A stretch of 64,000 nucleotides of DNA from CAYUQT01 sp964596165 (GCA_964596165.1 CAZQTW010000002.1:62001-126000); one strand, 5' to 3'. Shown: positions 43,523 through 51,955, counted from the first letter of the stretch. Made by a program: numbers and translations. Notes: generated by a model from the letters alone, not told the origin.

Positions 43523-45106
43523 ATGAACACCCACGAACAGGGCAGTCGTCTTCAGGAGGGGTCTCAGTTCTGTCCTTGTCATCATCAGGCGCAGGCCGTG
43601 GGAGAAGGAATCAGTCGCCGTGATTTCTTGAACGGCCTTGGCGGCGCCGCGGTGTTGGGCGGCATGGCGTTGGCCGCAGCGGATACGGCCAAGCCCGATC
43701 GAGCCCTACCTTCGCCCGTCGGTTCGCCGCTGACCGTCAAACCCGTCCTCGTCTACAACCTTGACGTAAGGAGGGAACTCACCAGTTGGCGCGCCTATGG
43801 CGGACTGAGAACCCAACAGGACGTACAGGAAGAGACCAAGCGAATTGAGCAGGAATTGAGGGCGCTTACTGCCAAAGCCGAGTTTGGCCTCCGGTTCCTT
43901 CCGCTGTCTTTGATCAACAACGATGCCGACACCGCGGCGGTGATCAAGGAGAATTCTGATGCGTTCCTCGTCTATGCCGCCAGCGGCGCGCAGCAATGGT
44001 TGGAAGCGCTGGCCGCATCGAAGAAGCCGAACGTCATGTTCGTGCGGCATCGCTCGGGACCGGTCTACCTCTGGTACGAGATCGCCCACTACCGATTCCT
44101 CCGAAAGAGCGAAGACGCGATGAAGGAACCCCACATGGACACGGACGACGTCGTGGTCGACGAATACGACGACGTCCTCTGGCGCCTGCGATCGCTCTAC
44201 GGCCTGAAAAACACCTTCGGCACCAAGGTGCTCGGAATCGGCGGCCTGCAGTCCTACAGCAAACCCGGTACCGAACGCGGCCCCACCTACGCCAGGAACA
44301 CCTGGAAGTTCGACATCATCACATGCACCGCCGAGCAGGTGGCGGAACGATTGGCCAAGGCCAAGGCTGATCCGAATGGCCTGCGCCGAGCTGAGCAGCA
44401 AACCGGCGAACTGCTCGCTCAGCCCGGGGTCACGCTCACGGTCGATCGGAAATTCGTCGTCAACACCTTCCTGGCCCTGAACACATTCAAAAGCCTCATG
44501 GCCGAGACAGGAGCCACCTGCATCGGCGTGGCCGACTGCATGGGCAGCCTGATACGGCTCCTCGACACGCCTCCCTGCCTGGTGCTGAGCCTTTTGAACG
44601 ACGAAGGCTACACGGCCTTCTGCCACGTCGACATGACGCACACGCCGCCCGGCGTGCTGCTCCGACATATCTCGGGCAAACCGTCGTTCGTCGCCAACTC
44701 GCACTATCCGCACCATGGCATCATCACGATGGCGCACTGTGCCGCTCCTCGAAAGATGAACGGCAAGGACTACGAGCCGACGACAATCATGACACACTAC
44801 GAATCCGACTACGGCGCCGCGACCAAGGTGGAGTACACCAAGGGCCAGGTCACAACCAATCTGATTCCCAACTTGCACTGCACGAAGTGGTACGGCTTCC
44901 GCGGCAAGATCATCGACAGCCCCGCGATGCAGATGTGCCGGTCGCAGATGGACGTCCGGATAGACGGCGACTGGCGAAGACTGCTCCACGACCTCGAGGG
45001 CTTTCATACGGTGATCTGCTACGAGGACTACCTCCGCGAGGTGGGCTATGCGCTCAAGAAGGTCAAGATCGACTGGGAATGCGTCAGCGAGTTGGATAAG
45101 ACGTGA
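43523..45106 (+). CDS. Tat-exported L-fucose/arabinose-isomerase-fold protein
   Basis: The 527-residue product has a Tat signal (GISRRDFLNGLGGAAVLGG) at about residue 29-47, preceded by a Cys/His-rich N-terminal tail (FCPCHHQAQ). The body follows the L-fucose/L-arabinose isomerase fold. An N-terminal part contains VLVYNLDVRRELTSWRAYGG, AFLVYAASGAQQWLEAL and TKVLGIGGLQSYS. A C-terminal half has GATCIGVADCMGSL, CLVLSLLNDEGYTAFCHVDMTH and KPSFVANSHYPHHGIITMAHC. Known isomerases are cytosolic aldose-ketose enzymes with metal-binding Glu/Asp/His; export is unusual. GAGGAGG sits five bases before ATG 43523. Nothing directly beside it names a sugar. A secreted sugar-binding or isomerising role is inferred. 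Confidence 0.78.
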   Translation: MNTHEQGSRLQEGSQFCPCHHQAQAVGEGISRRDFLNGLGGAAVLGGMALAAADTAKPDRALPSPVGSPLTVKPVLVYNLDVRRELTSWRAYGGLRTQQDVQEETKRIEQELRALTAKAEFGLRFLPLSLINNDADTAAVIKENSDAFLVYAASGAQQWLEALAASKKPNVMFVRHRSGPVYLWYEIAHYRFLRKSEDAMKEPHMDTDDVVVDEYDDVLWRLRSLYGLKNTFGTKVLGIGGLQSYSKPGTERGPTYARNTWKFDIITCTAEQVAERLAKAKADPNGLRRAEQQTGELLAQPGVTLTVDRKFVVNTFLALNTFKSLMAETGATCIGVADCMGSLIRLLDTPPCLVLSLLNDEGYTAFCHVDMTHTPPGVLLRHISGKPSFVANSHYPHHGIITMAHCAAPRKMNGKDYEPTTIMTHYESDYGAATKVEYTKGQVTTNLIPNLHCTKWYGFRGKIIDSPAMQMCRSQMDVRIDGDWRRLLHDLEGFHTVICYEDYLREVGYALKKVKIDWECVSELDKT

Positions 45107-45318
45107 TCCGACGGATTCGCAACCTCATATGCACGGTTCATCATCGCCCAATGGAATCAGCCATGTGCGCCCTGACCGTATCGTGTGCAAGCTTGTGTCT
45201 CCTGGCGGCGGATCCTTCGAAGGACCCGGTCCTCATCGCGAACCGGCAACGGGAAGCCGCTCGGTGAGGCAGGCCTTAAGATCACGCCCAACCCTTGGAT
45301 GCATGGGAGGAACATGCC

Positions 45319-46374
45319 ATGAAATCAATAAGTTGGATGTGTCTCACTGTCTTGGCTGTTGCCCTTGGCTCGTGGCCGGAGAGAACTGCCATGTCGGAAG
45401 AACCCCGTCGCCCCGTCTCGCTCATCTTTGACACGGACATGGGAAACGACATTGATGACGCCCTCGCCCTGGGCGTCATCCACGCCCTCCAGTCCCGCGG
45501 TGAATGCCGGCTGCTGGCGGTCACGAGCACGAAGGACAACGAGTTCAGCGTCCCCTTCATCGACCTGGTCAACACGTTCTACGGACGCGGCGACATACCC
45601 GTCGGCGCCGTCCGCAACGGGGTAACACCCGAACCGAGTCGATATATCGAGGTGCCTTCGAAGGCAACGGACGCCGGCCGGCCGCGCTACCCCCACAAGA
45701 TCCGAAGCGGAAAGGACGCCCCCGAGGCCGTGGATCTCCTCCGAAAGGTCCTCGCGGCACAACCGGATCACAGCGTCGCATTCGTCGTTACGGGATTCTC
45801 GACCAACATCGCCCGATTGTTGGATTCCAAGCCCGACGACCATTCGCCCCTGCCCGGCAGCCAACTGGTCGCCGCGAAATGCAGCTTTCTGTCCATCATG
45901 GCCGGCGCGTTTGCCATGCCTAAACCCCACAAGGAATACAACATCGTCAAGGACCTGCCCGCCGCGCAGAAGGCCATCTCGCAATGGCCCACGCCGATCG
46001 TAATGAGCGGCTACGAGATCGGAGAGGCCATCAAGTACCCCGCCGTCAGCATTCAGCAAGACTACCGGTACGTCAGACACCACCCGCTCAAAGAGGCCTA
46101 TGAGCTTTACCAAAAGATGCCCTACGACCGTCAGACGTGGGACCTCACGGCCGCGCTGTATGCGGTCCGTCCCGACCGCGGCTACTTCGGCCTGTCCGAA
46201 CCCGGCACCATCCGCGTGCAGCCGGACGGTATCACGGTGTTTGAAGCTTCGCCCGCTGGAAGACACCGCTACCTCAAGGTCGACGGTGAGCAGATTGCGC
46301 GAGTGCGCGAGGCCCTGATTGTCCTGGCCAGCCAACCGCCGCAGACGCTCGCCGCAGTCCCCGCAAAGGAATGA
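45319..46374 (+). CDS. Nucleoside hydrolase, exported
   Basis: The 351-residue protein has a signal peptide (about 1-25), then the inosine-uridine nucleoside hydrolase fold. LIFDTDMGNDIDDALALG (36-53) carries the Asp cluster D38/D40/D44/D46/D47 that binds Ca2+ and activates water. The middle YNIVKDLPAAQKAISQWPTPIVMSGYEIGEA fits the Asn/His-containing substrate lid, and YDRQTWDLTAALYAVRP is the second Asp-region conserved in the family (D at WDLTAA). Known enzymes split N-ribosyl bonds of purine or pyrimidine nucleosides. GGAGG lies eight bases before ATG 45319. It is convergent with the aldehyde dehydrogenase gene. Exported members may salvage external nucleosides or related glycosides. Confidence 0.87.
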   Translation: MKSISWMCLTVLAVALGSWPERTAMSEEPRRPVSLIFDTDMGNDIDDALALGVIHALQSRGECRLLAVTSTKDNEFSVPFIDLVNTFYGRGDIPVGAVRNGVTPEPSRYIEVPSKATDAGRPRYPHKIRSGKDAPEAVDLLRKVLAAQPDHSVAFVVTGFSTNIARLLDSKPDDHSPLPGSQLVAAKCSFLSIMAGAFAMPKPHKEYNIVKDLPAAQKAISQWPTPIVMSGYEIGEAIKYPAVSIQQDYRYVRHHPLKEAYELYQKMPYDRQTWDLTAALYAVRPDRGYFGLSEPGTIRVQPDGITVFEASPAGRHRYLKVDGEQIARVREALIVLASQPPQTLAAVPAKE

Positions 46375-46378
46375 AACG

Positions 46379-46428
46379 GAGCCCCGACCGCAAAAACGTC
46401 AACCAGAGCCGCGACCGTGAGGGAGCGG
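46379..46428. repeat. Paired GAGCCCCGACCG/GAGCCGCGACCG direct repeat
   Basis: GAGCCCCGACCG at 46379-46390 recurs with one change at 46406-46417, followed by TGAGGGAGCGG. It lies in the 152-base interval between convergent genes. I recall this sequence type as a dispersed intergenic element in planctomycete genomes, but cannot check that here. Confidence 0.4.
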
Positions 46429-46526
46429 AGTCAATGGAATCGCAGCCATAAGCGTCAAGGGGCGGGAATGATCGAAGGTGCCGGATAGGCGGATGTCTCC
46501 TTACCGTCCCGCGAGGAAGGACTCGC

Positions 46527-47969
46527 TCAGGCCCCAATACCCAGGCAGATGTGTTTGACCTCTACGTAGTCGTCCACGCCTTCGACGCCGCCCTCGCGTC
46601 CGAAGCCGCTGGCCTTCATCCCCCCGAACGGGCATTGGGCCATCGCGGGTGTGAAGTCATTGATCCCGATAATCCCGAACTCCAACCCTTCGGCCAGTCG
46701 AACGGCAGTCGCAATATCCTCGGTTAAGGCGTAGGCCGCCAACCCGTACGGAGTGTCGTTGGCCTGACGAATCGCGTCTTCCAAATCCCTGAATTCGAGG
46801 ATCGGCAAGATGGGACTGAACGGCTCTTCCTGCATGATCCGCATCCCACGCGTCACATCTGAAAGCACCGTCGGTTCGAAGAAATATCCGCGGGCAAAGG
46901 CCCGGTTGCGCCCGCCGCCGCACAGCACCGCCGCGCCTTTCGAGCGGGCATCCGCCACCAAGGCGGCGGCCTTGTCGAGTGCGGCCTGCTCGAACATCGG
47001 CCCGACCTCCACCCCCGCATCCAGTCCGTTGCCCTGCTTGAGCGCACGGGTGTACGCGACGACCGCCTCCGTGAACTGCTTCCGACGATCCGGATGCACA
47101 TAGAAGCGCGAGGCCGAAATACAGACCTGGCCGTTGTTGCGGAACTTGGCGGACACCGCCGTACGGGCCGCCGCGTCGGGATCCACATCAGGAAACACGA
47201 TGAACGGAGCATGCCCCCCAAGTTCGAGCGATACCCTCTTCAACTGATCCGCCGACCGCCTCAGGATCTCCTTGCCGACGTCGGTGCTGCCGGTAAAGCC
47301 GATCTTGCGAACGCGCGAATCGTTCAGCAAGACCTCGACGGTCTTGTTCGCGGGGCCCGTGATCAGATTGGCCACCCCCGCCGGCAGCCCGGCGTCGTGA
47401 AGGCAACGAAATACCTCCATCAGGCACAGCGGCGTCTGCGAGGCCGGACGCGTGATGTTGGCACAACCCACCGCCAGCGCCGGCGCCATCTTCCGAACCG
47501 GAAGCAGGATCGGGAAATTCCACGGTGCGATCGCCGCGCAGACACCCACCGGATGATGAATGATGAAATGCCGCTTCGTGGCCACGTGCGGGGGTACGAT
47601 CCGCCCGTACAGCCGCTTGGCCTCCTCTCCATACCACTCGAAGAACGCCGCGGTCGCCAGTGCTTCGCCCTTGCTCTCGGCAACAGGCTTGCCCTGCTCG
47701 ATCGTCATCAGTCGAGCAATGTGGTCGGCACGCTGCCGCATCAGGTCTGCCGTGCGTTTCAGGATATCCGCCCGCTCATAGGCCGTCTTCGCCGACCAGC
47801 TCAACTGAGCCCTTGCCGCCGCATCGACCGCCCGACGGGCGTCCTCCGCGTCGCCGTAGGCCACTTCGGCGCACGACTCTTCCGTGGCCGGATTGATCAC
47901 TGCCAGCCGGCCGCCCGAATGGGCGTCGCACCACTTACCGTCGATGTACATCCGCGTCTCAGGGTCCAT
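46527..47969 (-). CDS. NAD(P)-dependent succinate-semialdehyde-type aldehyde dehydrogenase
   Basis: The 480-residue enzyme matches the SSADH/GabD branch: MYIDGKWCDAHSGGRLAVINPATEE at the start, AIAPWNFPILLPVRKMAPALAVG, GFTGSTDVGKEI (cofactor loop), SLELGGHAPFIVF with general base Glu249, and NNGQVCISASRFYVH with nucleophile Cys283. EEPFSPILPI and FGGMKASGFGREGGVEGVDDYVEVK complete the C-terminus, and all core residues are in place. At the cofactor-ribose position where most family members have Lys (KPAxxTP) this one has Arg174 (RPASQTP). Length and end are standard. It oxidises aldehydes to acids; the true aldehyde is uncertain. It is convergent with the nucleoside hydrolase and 42 bases from nadD. 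Confidence 0.92.
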   Translation of the reverse strand: MDPETRMYIDGKWCDAHSGGRLAVINPATEESCAEVAYGDAEDARRAVDAAARAQLSWSAKTAYERADILKRTADLMRQRADHIARLMTIEQGKPVAESKGEALATAAFFEWYGEEAKRLYGRIVPPHVATKRHFIIHHPVGVCAAIAPWNFPILLPVRKMAPALAVGCANITRPASQTPLCLMEVFRCLHDAGLPAGVANLITGPANKTVEVLLNDSRVRKIGFTGSTDVGKEILRRSADQLKRVSLELGGHAPFIVFPDVDPDAAARTAVSAKFRNNGQVCISASRFYVHPDRRKQFTEAVVAYTRALKQGNGLDAGVEVGPMFEQAALDKAAALVADARSKGAAVLCGGGRNRAFARGYFFEPTVLSDVTRGMRIMQEEPFSPILPILEFRDLEDAIRQANDTPYGLAAYALTEDIATAVRLAEGLEFGIIGINDFTPAMAQCPFGGMKASGFGREGGVEGVDDYVEVKHICLGIGA

Positions 47970-48011
47970 TGCCGTTCCTCACGGAAGTCCTCGGCGCCCG
48001 GCCGTCCTGCT

Positions 48012-48638
48012 TCAATGACCGGCCGCCCCGTAAAGCCGATGTTCGAAGATGTACCTTTCGACCGCCTCCGGCACGAGCCAACGAATGCTCAGGCCGCACG
48101 CCACGCGGCTTCGTATGTCCGTCGAGCTGATGTCAATCCGGGGCGTCTCCAGCCGGCCGGCAATCAGTTGTTCGATCTGCTCCGGTCGCAGCCGTGCACG
48201 AAGCGGAGACAGGTCGGGCGATTCCCAGCCCGGACGCGCCGCCACCACAATCCGACACGCGCCGACGAGTTCGTCCACTCGATGCCAACCGGCCAGTTCG
48301 CGAAGTGAATCCGCCCCAATCAGCCACACCATCTCGGCCTCAGGACCCAACTCCTGCCGGAACCTGCCCACCGTATCAATCGTATAACTGGGACCCGTCC
48401 TGCGGATCTCGCAGTCGGAAACCTCTAACCCGGGTTGGCCCTCGACGGCCAGCCTCGTCATGGCCAGCCGATGGGAGGCGTCGGTCACGCGGTGGAGGCT
48501 CTTATGAGGAGGCTGCGCCGAGGGGATCAGAATGAGCCGACCCAACGACAATCGCTCCCGCACCGCGCGAGCCACGATCAGATGACCCGCGTGGATCGGA
48601 TCGAAGGTGCCACCGTAGAGACCGACGCGAGGAATCAT
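48012..48638 (-). CDS. nadD: Nicotinate-nucleotide adenylyltransferase
   Basis: NadD adenylates nicotinate mononucleotide in NAD synthesis. The 208-residue product carries GLYGGTFDPIHAGHL (about 6-20) with the HxxH nucleotide-binding histidines H16/H19, and the second signature ISSTDIRSRV near residue 177. PPHKSLH, a YTIDTV strand, LIGADSLRELAGW and a C-terminal YIFEHRLYG helix match the family. ATG 48638 begins MIPRVGLYGG, just right for the fold. There is no SD in front of it; instead a good promoter ends six bases upstream, so translation from a leaderless message is likely. A longer frame to 48734 crosses that promoter and is rejected. The rhomboid gene diverges from it. Confidence 0.94.
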   Translation of the reverse strand: MIPRVGLYGGTFDPIHAGHLIVARAVRERLSLGRLILIPSAQPPHKSLHRVTDASHRLAMTRLAVEGQPGLEVSDCEIRRTGPSYTIDTVGRFRQELGPEAEMVWLIGADSLRELAGWHRVDELVGACRIVVAARPGWESPDLSPLRARLRPEQIEQLIAGRLETPRIDISSTDIRSRVACGLSIRWLVPEAVERYIFEHRLYGAAGH

Positions 48639-48644
48639 GGCGGA

Positions 48645-48673
48645 ATCGTAACCCTGCTCGACATGTTCGTCAA
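48645..48673 (-). promoter_or_regulatory. Promoter placing nadD on a leaderless transcript
   Basis: On the minus strand: TTGACG (48673-48668), a 17-base spacer and TACGAT (48650-48645). Only six bases (TCCGCC) separate the -10 from ATG 48638, so the predicted start is at or within a base of the A of the initiation codon. Confidence 0.5.
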
Positions 48674-48679
48674 TTTGGT

Positions 48680-48700
48680 GCAAGCCCGCTGGCGGCTTGC
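48680..48700. other. Small perfect hairpin between nadD and the rhomboid gene
   Basis: GCAAGCC (48680-48686) and GGCTTGC (48694-48700) are perfect inverted repeats around a seven-base loop, in the upstream regions of both divergent genes. It may be a binding site or a leader hairpin for the rhomboid gene; no T-run follows. Confidence 0.35.
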
Positions 48701-48745
48701 ATCGATCCGGATCGGCCAGTACAAGAACAACCAAGGAGTCAATCC

Positions 48746-49558
48746 GTGATACCGCTGAGAGACAACATCCCCTCCGTGACGACGCCCTTCGTGAACTACA
48801 CCGTGCTCGCGATCTGCGGCCTGACCTTCCTGAGCCAATGGACCACGGGTGCCGGCGGACAGCGAATGGTCGAACGCTATGGAATGGTGCCTTCGCGGTT
48901 GATCGATCCCGCCAAGCCCATCCTGATCCGTCAACCCGTCATGGTGCGTCAGGGACCGTTTCTGATTCCCGCTGAAACCGAGCGCCCGCTGGAAGCCCCG
49001 CCGTTCAGTCCTTACTTGACGTTGATCACCTGCATGTTCCTGCACGGCGGATGGATGCACTTCCTCGGTAACATGCTCTTCCTCTATATCTTCGGCGATA
49101 ACGTCGAAGACCGGCTGGGACACCTGGGCTACGCCGCCTTCTACCTGTTTGCGGGGATCCTGTCGGGACTGGCGCACCTGTTGAGCGATCCCTCGTCAAC
49201 CATCCCCACCATCGGTGCGAGCGGCGCAATCGCCGGCGTCATGGGGGCCTACTTCTTGCTCTACCCCCACGCACGCGTGCTGACCCTCGTTCCCGTCTTC
49301 TTCTTCCTCGAATTCATCGTCCTGCCGGCTTACGTCCTGCTCGGCATCTGGTTTACGATCCAGATCTTTCAGGGATGGCTCGCCTCGGCAACCCCCGGCG
49401 CAGGTGGCGTGGCGTGGTGGGCACACATCGGAGGGTTTGTGGTCGGCGCCGCCCTCGTTTACGGCCTACGAGGGGCCGGATTCCTCAATCGGCGAATCCC
49501 GCGGGCCTATCCCGTCGACCGCCGCTTCGCCGTCTATCATCGTCAAAGACCCTGGTAA
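48746..49558 (+). CDS. Rhomboid-family intramembrane serine protease
   Basis: The 270-residue membrane protein has six to seven helices. The catalytic serine is in GASGAIAGV (Ser159) and the His in AHIGGF (His227), the Ser-His dyad of rhomboids. Helix 2 holds the HGGWMHFLGNM motif, the H/N pair that supports the oxyanion. Rhomboids cut transmembrane substrates within the bilayer. An extended loop (about 38-85) precedes helix 2 and is longer than in GlpG. The start is GTG 48746, with AAGGAG seven bases upstream; MIPLRDNIPS gives a normal N-terminus. The 3' neighbour is the minus-strand fmdB gene. The substrate is unknown; membrane quality control beside the chaperone block is an attractive inference. 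Confidence 0.93.
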   Translation: MIPLRDNIPSVTTPFVNYTVLAICGLTFLSQWTTGAGGQRMVERYGMVPSRLIDPAKPILIRQPVMVRQGPFLIPAETERPLEAPPFSPYLTLITCMFLHGGWMHFLGNMLFLYIFGDNVEDRLGHLGYAAFYLFAGILSGLAHLLSDPSSTIPTIGASGAIAGVMGAYFLLYPHARVLTLVPVFFFLEFIVLPAYVLLGIWFTIQIFQGWLASATPGAGGVAWWAHIGGFVVGAALVYGLRGAGFLNRRIPRAYPVDRRFAVYHRQRPW

Positions 49559-49634
49559 TCGACCCCCGCGTCGGCATCCGGTCATCGACGTCCGACCGCG
49601 CCCCGCGGCGAGCGACAGGTGTTGATTCCATGAC

Positions 49635-49976
49635 TCAGGCCGCGCAATGCGGCTTGGCCTTGGCCGGCTTCTTCTCCGTTCCCTTCGCCGCCGTGCCTTC
49701 GGCCTTTGCGGCAGCAGAGGGTTTCTCCTCGGATTTCTTCGTCCCCTCGGTCGACGTGCCCGACTCGGCCTTGGCGGCCGCCTTGTACGATTCACTGCGG
49801 TAGTCGGTGATGTAGAAGCCCGATCCTTTGAAGATGAGCCCTCCGCCGGTCCCGATCAGGCGCTGAAGACCGTTCTTGCCGCACGCCGGACACTTGCGGA
49901 TCGGCTTGGCCGTAATCGACTGAAACGCCTCCATATGATGACCGCAATCTTGACACTCGTACTCATACGTCGGCAT
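49635..49976 (-). CDS. FmdB-type zinc-ribbon protein with Lys/Ala-rich tail
   Basis: The 113-residue product has the FmdB/CxxC zinc-ribbon: MPTYEYECQDCGHHMEAF with C8/C11 and RKCPACGKNG with C29/C32, then GTGGGLIFKGSGFYITDY. Family proteins are about 70-110 residues; the founder lies near formamidase genes, but the function of most is unknown. The last about 48 residues are almost only Lys, Ala, Glu, Ser, Thr and Gly, a low-complexity tail often seen in planctomycete members, and end PHCAA. AAGGAG lies seven bases before ATG 49976. It starts four bases after the grpE stop, so it is the third gene of the dnaJ-grpE-fmdB unit. The link of a zinc-ribbon with folding genes is only positional. Confidence 0.88.
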   Translation of the reverse strand: MPTYEYECQDCGHHMEAFQSITAKPIRKCPACGKNGLQRLIGTGGGLIFKGSGFYITDYRSESYKAAAKAESGTSTEGTKKSEEKPSAAAKAEGTAAKGTEKKPAKAKPHCAA

Positions 49977-49980
49977 GGAC

Positions 49981-50598
49981 TCACTCCTTATTGTCCGACT
50001 CGTCGTCGGACGTTTCTGCCCCATCCTTCTTAGACCCGGCCGGTAGACACGAGACAATCACCCGTGCGGGCCGCAGCACCCGATCGCGATACAGGTATCC
50101 GCCGTGGACTTCCTGCACCACCGTACCCTCAGGAAGGTCCCCCGAAGGTTGCTGAGCCACGGCTTCGTGCCGCGTCGGATCGAAGGGCTGGCCCAGTGCT
50201 TCAATCCGTTTGATCTCGTGATCGCTCAACAACTTCAGCAGTTGATCGTGCGTGATTCGAACGCCCTCGGCCAACTTGGATGCGTCGTGGTTCTCTTCCA
50301 GCGCCTCGAGTGTCCGTTCCATATTGTCGACGATCGTCAGCACACCCCTTGCGAGATCCGCGACCGCCAGCCGAACCGCCTCTTCCCGCTCCGCGCGAAG
50401 TCGACGAAGCTGATTCGAAGCCTCGGCCTTGGCGCGAAGCCACTTGTCTTTGAACTCGTCTCGTTCGGCTTGCGCCTTCTTCAATTCGGTCTCGCCCGGC
50501 TCGTCGCCGGACGCGGACTCCGCCTGCGAAGATGGAGCGTACTTCGCCACGTCCTCAGGTGTGGCGGATTCGATTCTGGGTTCTTCCGGTTCCGACAT
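49981..50598 (-). CDS. grpE: GrpE nucleotide exchange factor
   Basis: GrpE releases ADP from DnaK. The 205-residue product has an acidic start, a long coiled-coil helix (about 37-90; LKKAQAERDEFKDKWLRAKAEASNQLRRL), then the four-helix and beta-wing parts with VLTIVDNMERTLEAL, AEGVRITHDQLLKLLSDH, EALGQPFDPTRHEAVAQQ (a GrpE signature) and VVQEVHGGYLYRDRVLRPARVIVS. A charged tail ends SDDESDNKE. Two neighbouring ATGs exist; I use 50598 because AGAGG is five bases before it and only two before the first. It follows dnaJ by 79 bases and precedes fmdB by four. DnaK is not in the window. Confidence 0.95.
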   Translation of the reverse strand: MSEPEEPRIESATPEDVAKYAPSSQAESASGDEPGETELKKAQAERDEFKDKWLRAKAEASNQLRRLRAEREEAVRLAVADLARGVLTIVDNMERTLEALEENHDASKLAEGVRITHDQLLKLLSDHEIKRIEALGQPFDPTRHEAVAQQPSGDLPEGTVVQEVHGGYLYRDRVLRPARVIVSCLPAGSKKDGAETSDDESDNKE

Positions 50599-50677
50599 CA
50601 TGACCTCTCGCTGCACCGCGGCGAAACCGCCCGAATGCCAAAGCCCCCGACTCCGGAACTCGGGCAAGCCGCCGCCT

Positions 50678-51859
50678 TCACTCTCGTGTTCGCCTTCCTG
50701 ACGGCTTCTTCAACTCATCCTCCTGCCCGGCAAAGAACTCGACCAGTTTCTCGATCCAGCCTTTCGACTCCGGCAGAACGGTCTTGTCTTCCGTGAGAGC
50801 GAATTCCCTCAGCAGGTCCGACTGCGTCTTGCTGAGCTGCCGTGGGATCTCGACCACCACCTGAACGAGCTCGTCGCCACGCTGGCCGGTCCGTAAATCG
50901 GGCATCCCCTGCCCGGCCAGCCGGAACACCTGCCCATATTGGGTCCCCGGCGGGATCTTCACGTCGGCTTTGCCGGTCAGCGTCGGCACCTCGACCGAGG
51001 CGCCCAACGCCGCTTGCGTGAAGCTGATCGGCAATCGACACAGCAAATCCCGTCCGTGCCGCTCGAAGAACGGATGGGGCTTGATCCGCACATACACGTG
51101 CAAATCGCCTCGCGGCCCGCCCTCTTCGCCCGGTTCGCCTTCCCCGCGAATCCGGACCGCCTGCCCGTCCTCGATGCCTGCCGGCACCTTGAACGCGACC
51201 GTCCGCTTGACGGCACGACGACCCTGTCCGCGGCATTCCTTGCACGAGGTCTTGGCGATCGAACCTTGGCCGCGACATTGCGGACACGTGGTCACCACCC
51301 GCCCGAAAAAACCGCCCAAGCCGCCCGTTCGCTCAACTTGTCCGTAGCCGCCGCAAGCAGGGCAAGCCGCCCGCTTTGTCCCCGGTTCGGCGCCGCTACC
51401 GCCGCAGCGTTCACACGCGTCGTTCCGACTGAACTCGAGCGTTCGTTCCGTACCCGACGCGGCGTCCGACAGCGTGATCTCCACCGCGGCCTCAAGATCG
51501 TATCCGCGGCGGCGACGACGCCCCCCGCCACCGAATCCCCCGAAAAAACCGCCCCCGAGGATCTCCTCGAACATCCCGAAAATGTCGCCCACGTCCATGT
51601 GGGAGAAGTCGTGCATCGTGGCCCCGGAGAGACCCTCGTGACCGAACCGGTCATACCGGAGCCGTCTGTCCGAGTCACTCAGGACCTCGTAGGCCTCGGC
51701 CGCCTCCTTGAACTTCCTCTCCGCCTCCGGATCTTCCTTGTTTCGGTCGGGATGATACTTCAACGCGGCTTGCCGATACGCCTTCTTGATCTCCTCGGCC
51801 GATGCCTCTCGAGAGACCCCCAACACCTCGTAATAGTCTCGTTTTGTTGCCACCGGCAT
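50678..51859 (-). CDS. dnaJ: Chaperone DnaJ (type I, with zinc fingers)
   Basis: The 393-residue co-chaperone has a J-domain (RDYYEVLGVSREASAEEIKKAYRQAALKYHPDRN, HPD at 36-38), a Gly/Phe-rich linker (GGGFFGGFGGGG), four zinc motifs (C149/C152, C166/C169, C192/C195, C206/C209, each CxxCxGxG-like) and the client-binding C-terminal beta domains (DLHVYVRIKPHPFFERHGRDLL, RLAGQGMPDL, GDELVQVVVEIP). J-domain HPD triggers DnaK ATP hydrolysis. An Arg run (GGRRRRRGYD) after the linker is unusual. ATG 51859 follows an SD-poor stretch, so upstream coupling is not evident. It starts the second, terminator-separated unit of the chaperone block. Confidence 0.96.
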   Translation of the reverse strand: MPVATKRDYYEVLGVSREASAEEIKKAYRQAALKYHPDRNKEDPEAERKFKEAAEAYEVLSDSDRRLRYDRFGHEGLSGATMHDFSHMDVGDIFGMFEEILGGGFFGGFGGGGRRRRRGYDLEAAVEITLSDAASGTERTLEFSRNDACERCGGSGAEPGTKRAACPACGGYGQVERTGGLGGFFGRVVTTCPQCRGQGSIAKTSCKECRGQGRRAVKRTVAFKVPAGIEDGQAVRIRGEGEPGEEGGPRGDLHVYVRIKPHPFFERHGRDLLCRLPISFTQAALGASVEVPTLTGKADVKIPPGTQYGQVFRLAGQGMPDLRTGQRGDELVQVVVEIPRQLSKTQSDLLREFALTEDKTVLPESKGWIEKLVEFFAGQEDELKKPSGRRTRE

Positions 51860-51955
51860 CGCTCTGTTGCCGAACCTCACGATGGGTCGCGAGCTCGCCC
51901 CTACGTTCGACCCCGGCCGTGATGTCCCGCTAAGTCTTGCCCTCGGCCGGACGAT

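Noticed and set aside
45151..45267. 38-codon plus-strand frame with a signal-like start before the nucleoside hydrolase
   Set aside because: No SD, too short, no homology that I can see; it could be the truncated start of a lost gene but I cannot support it.
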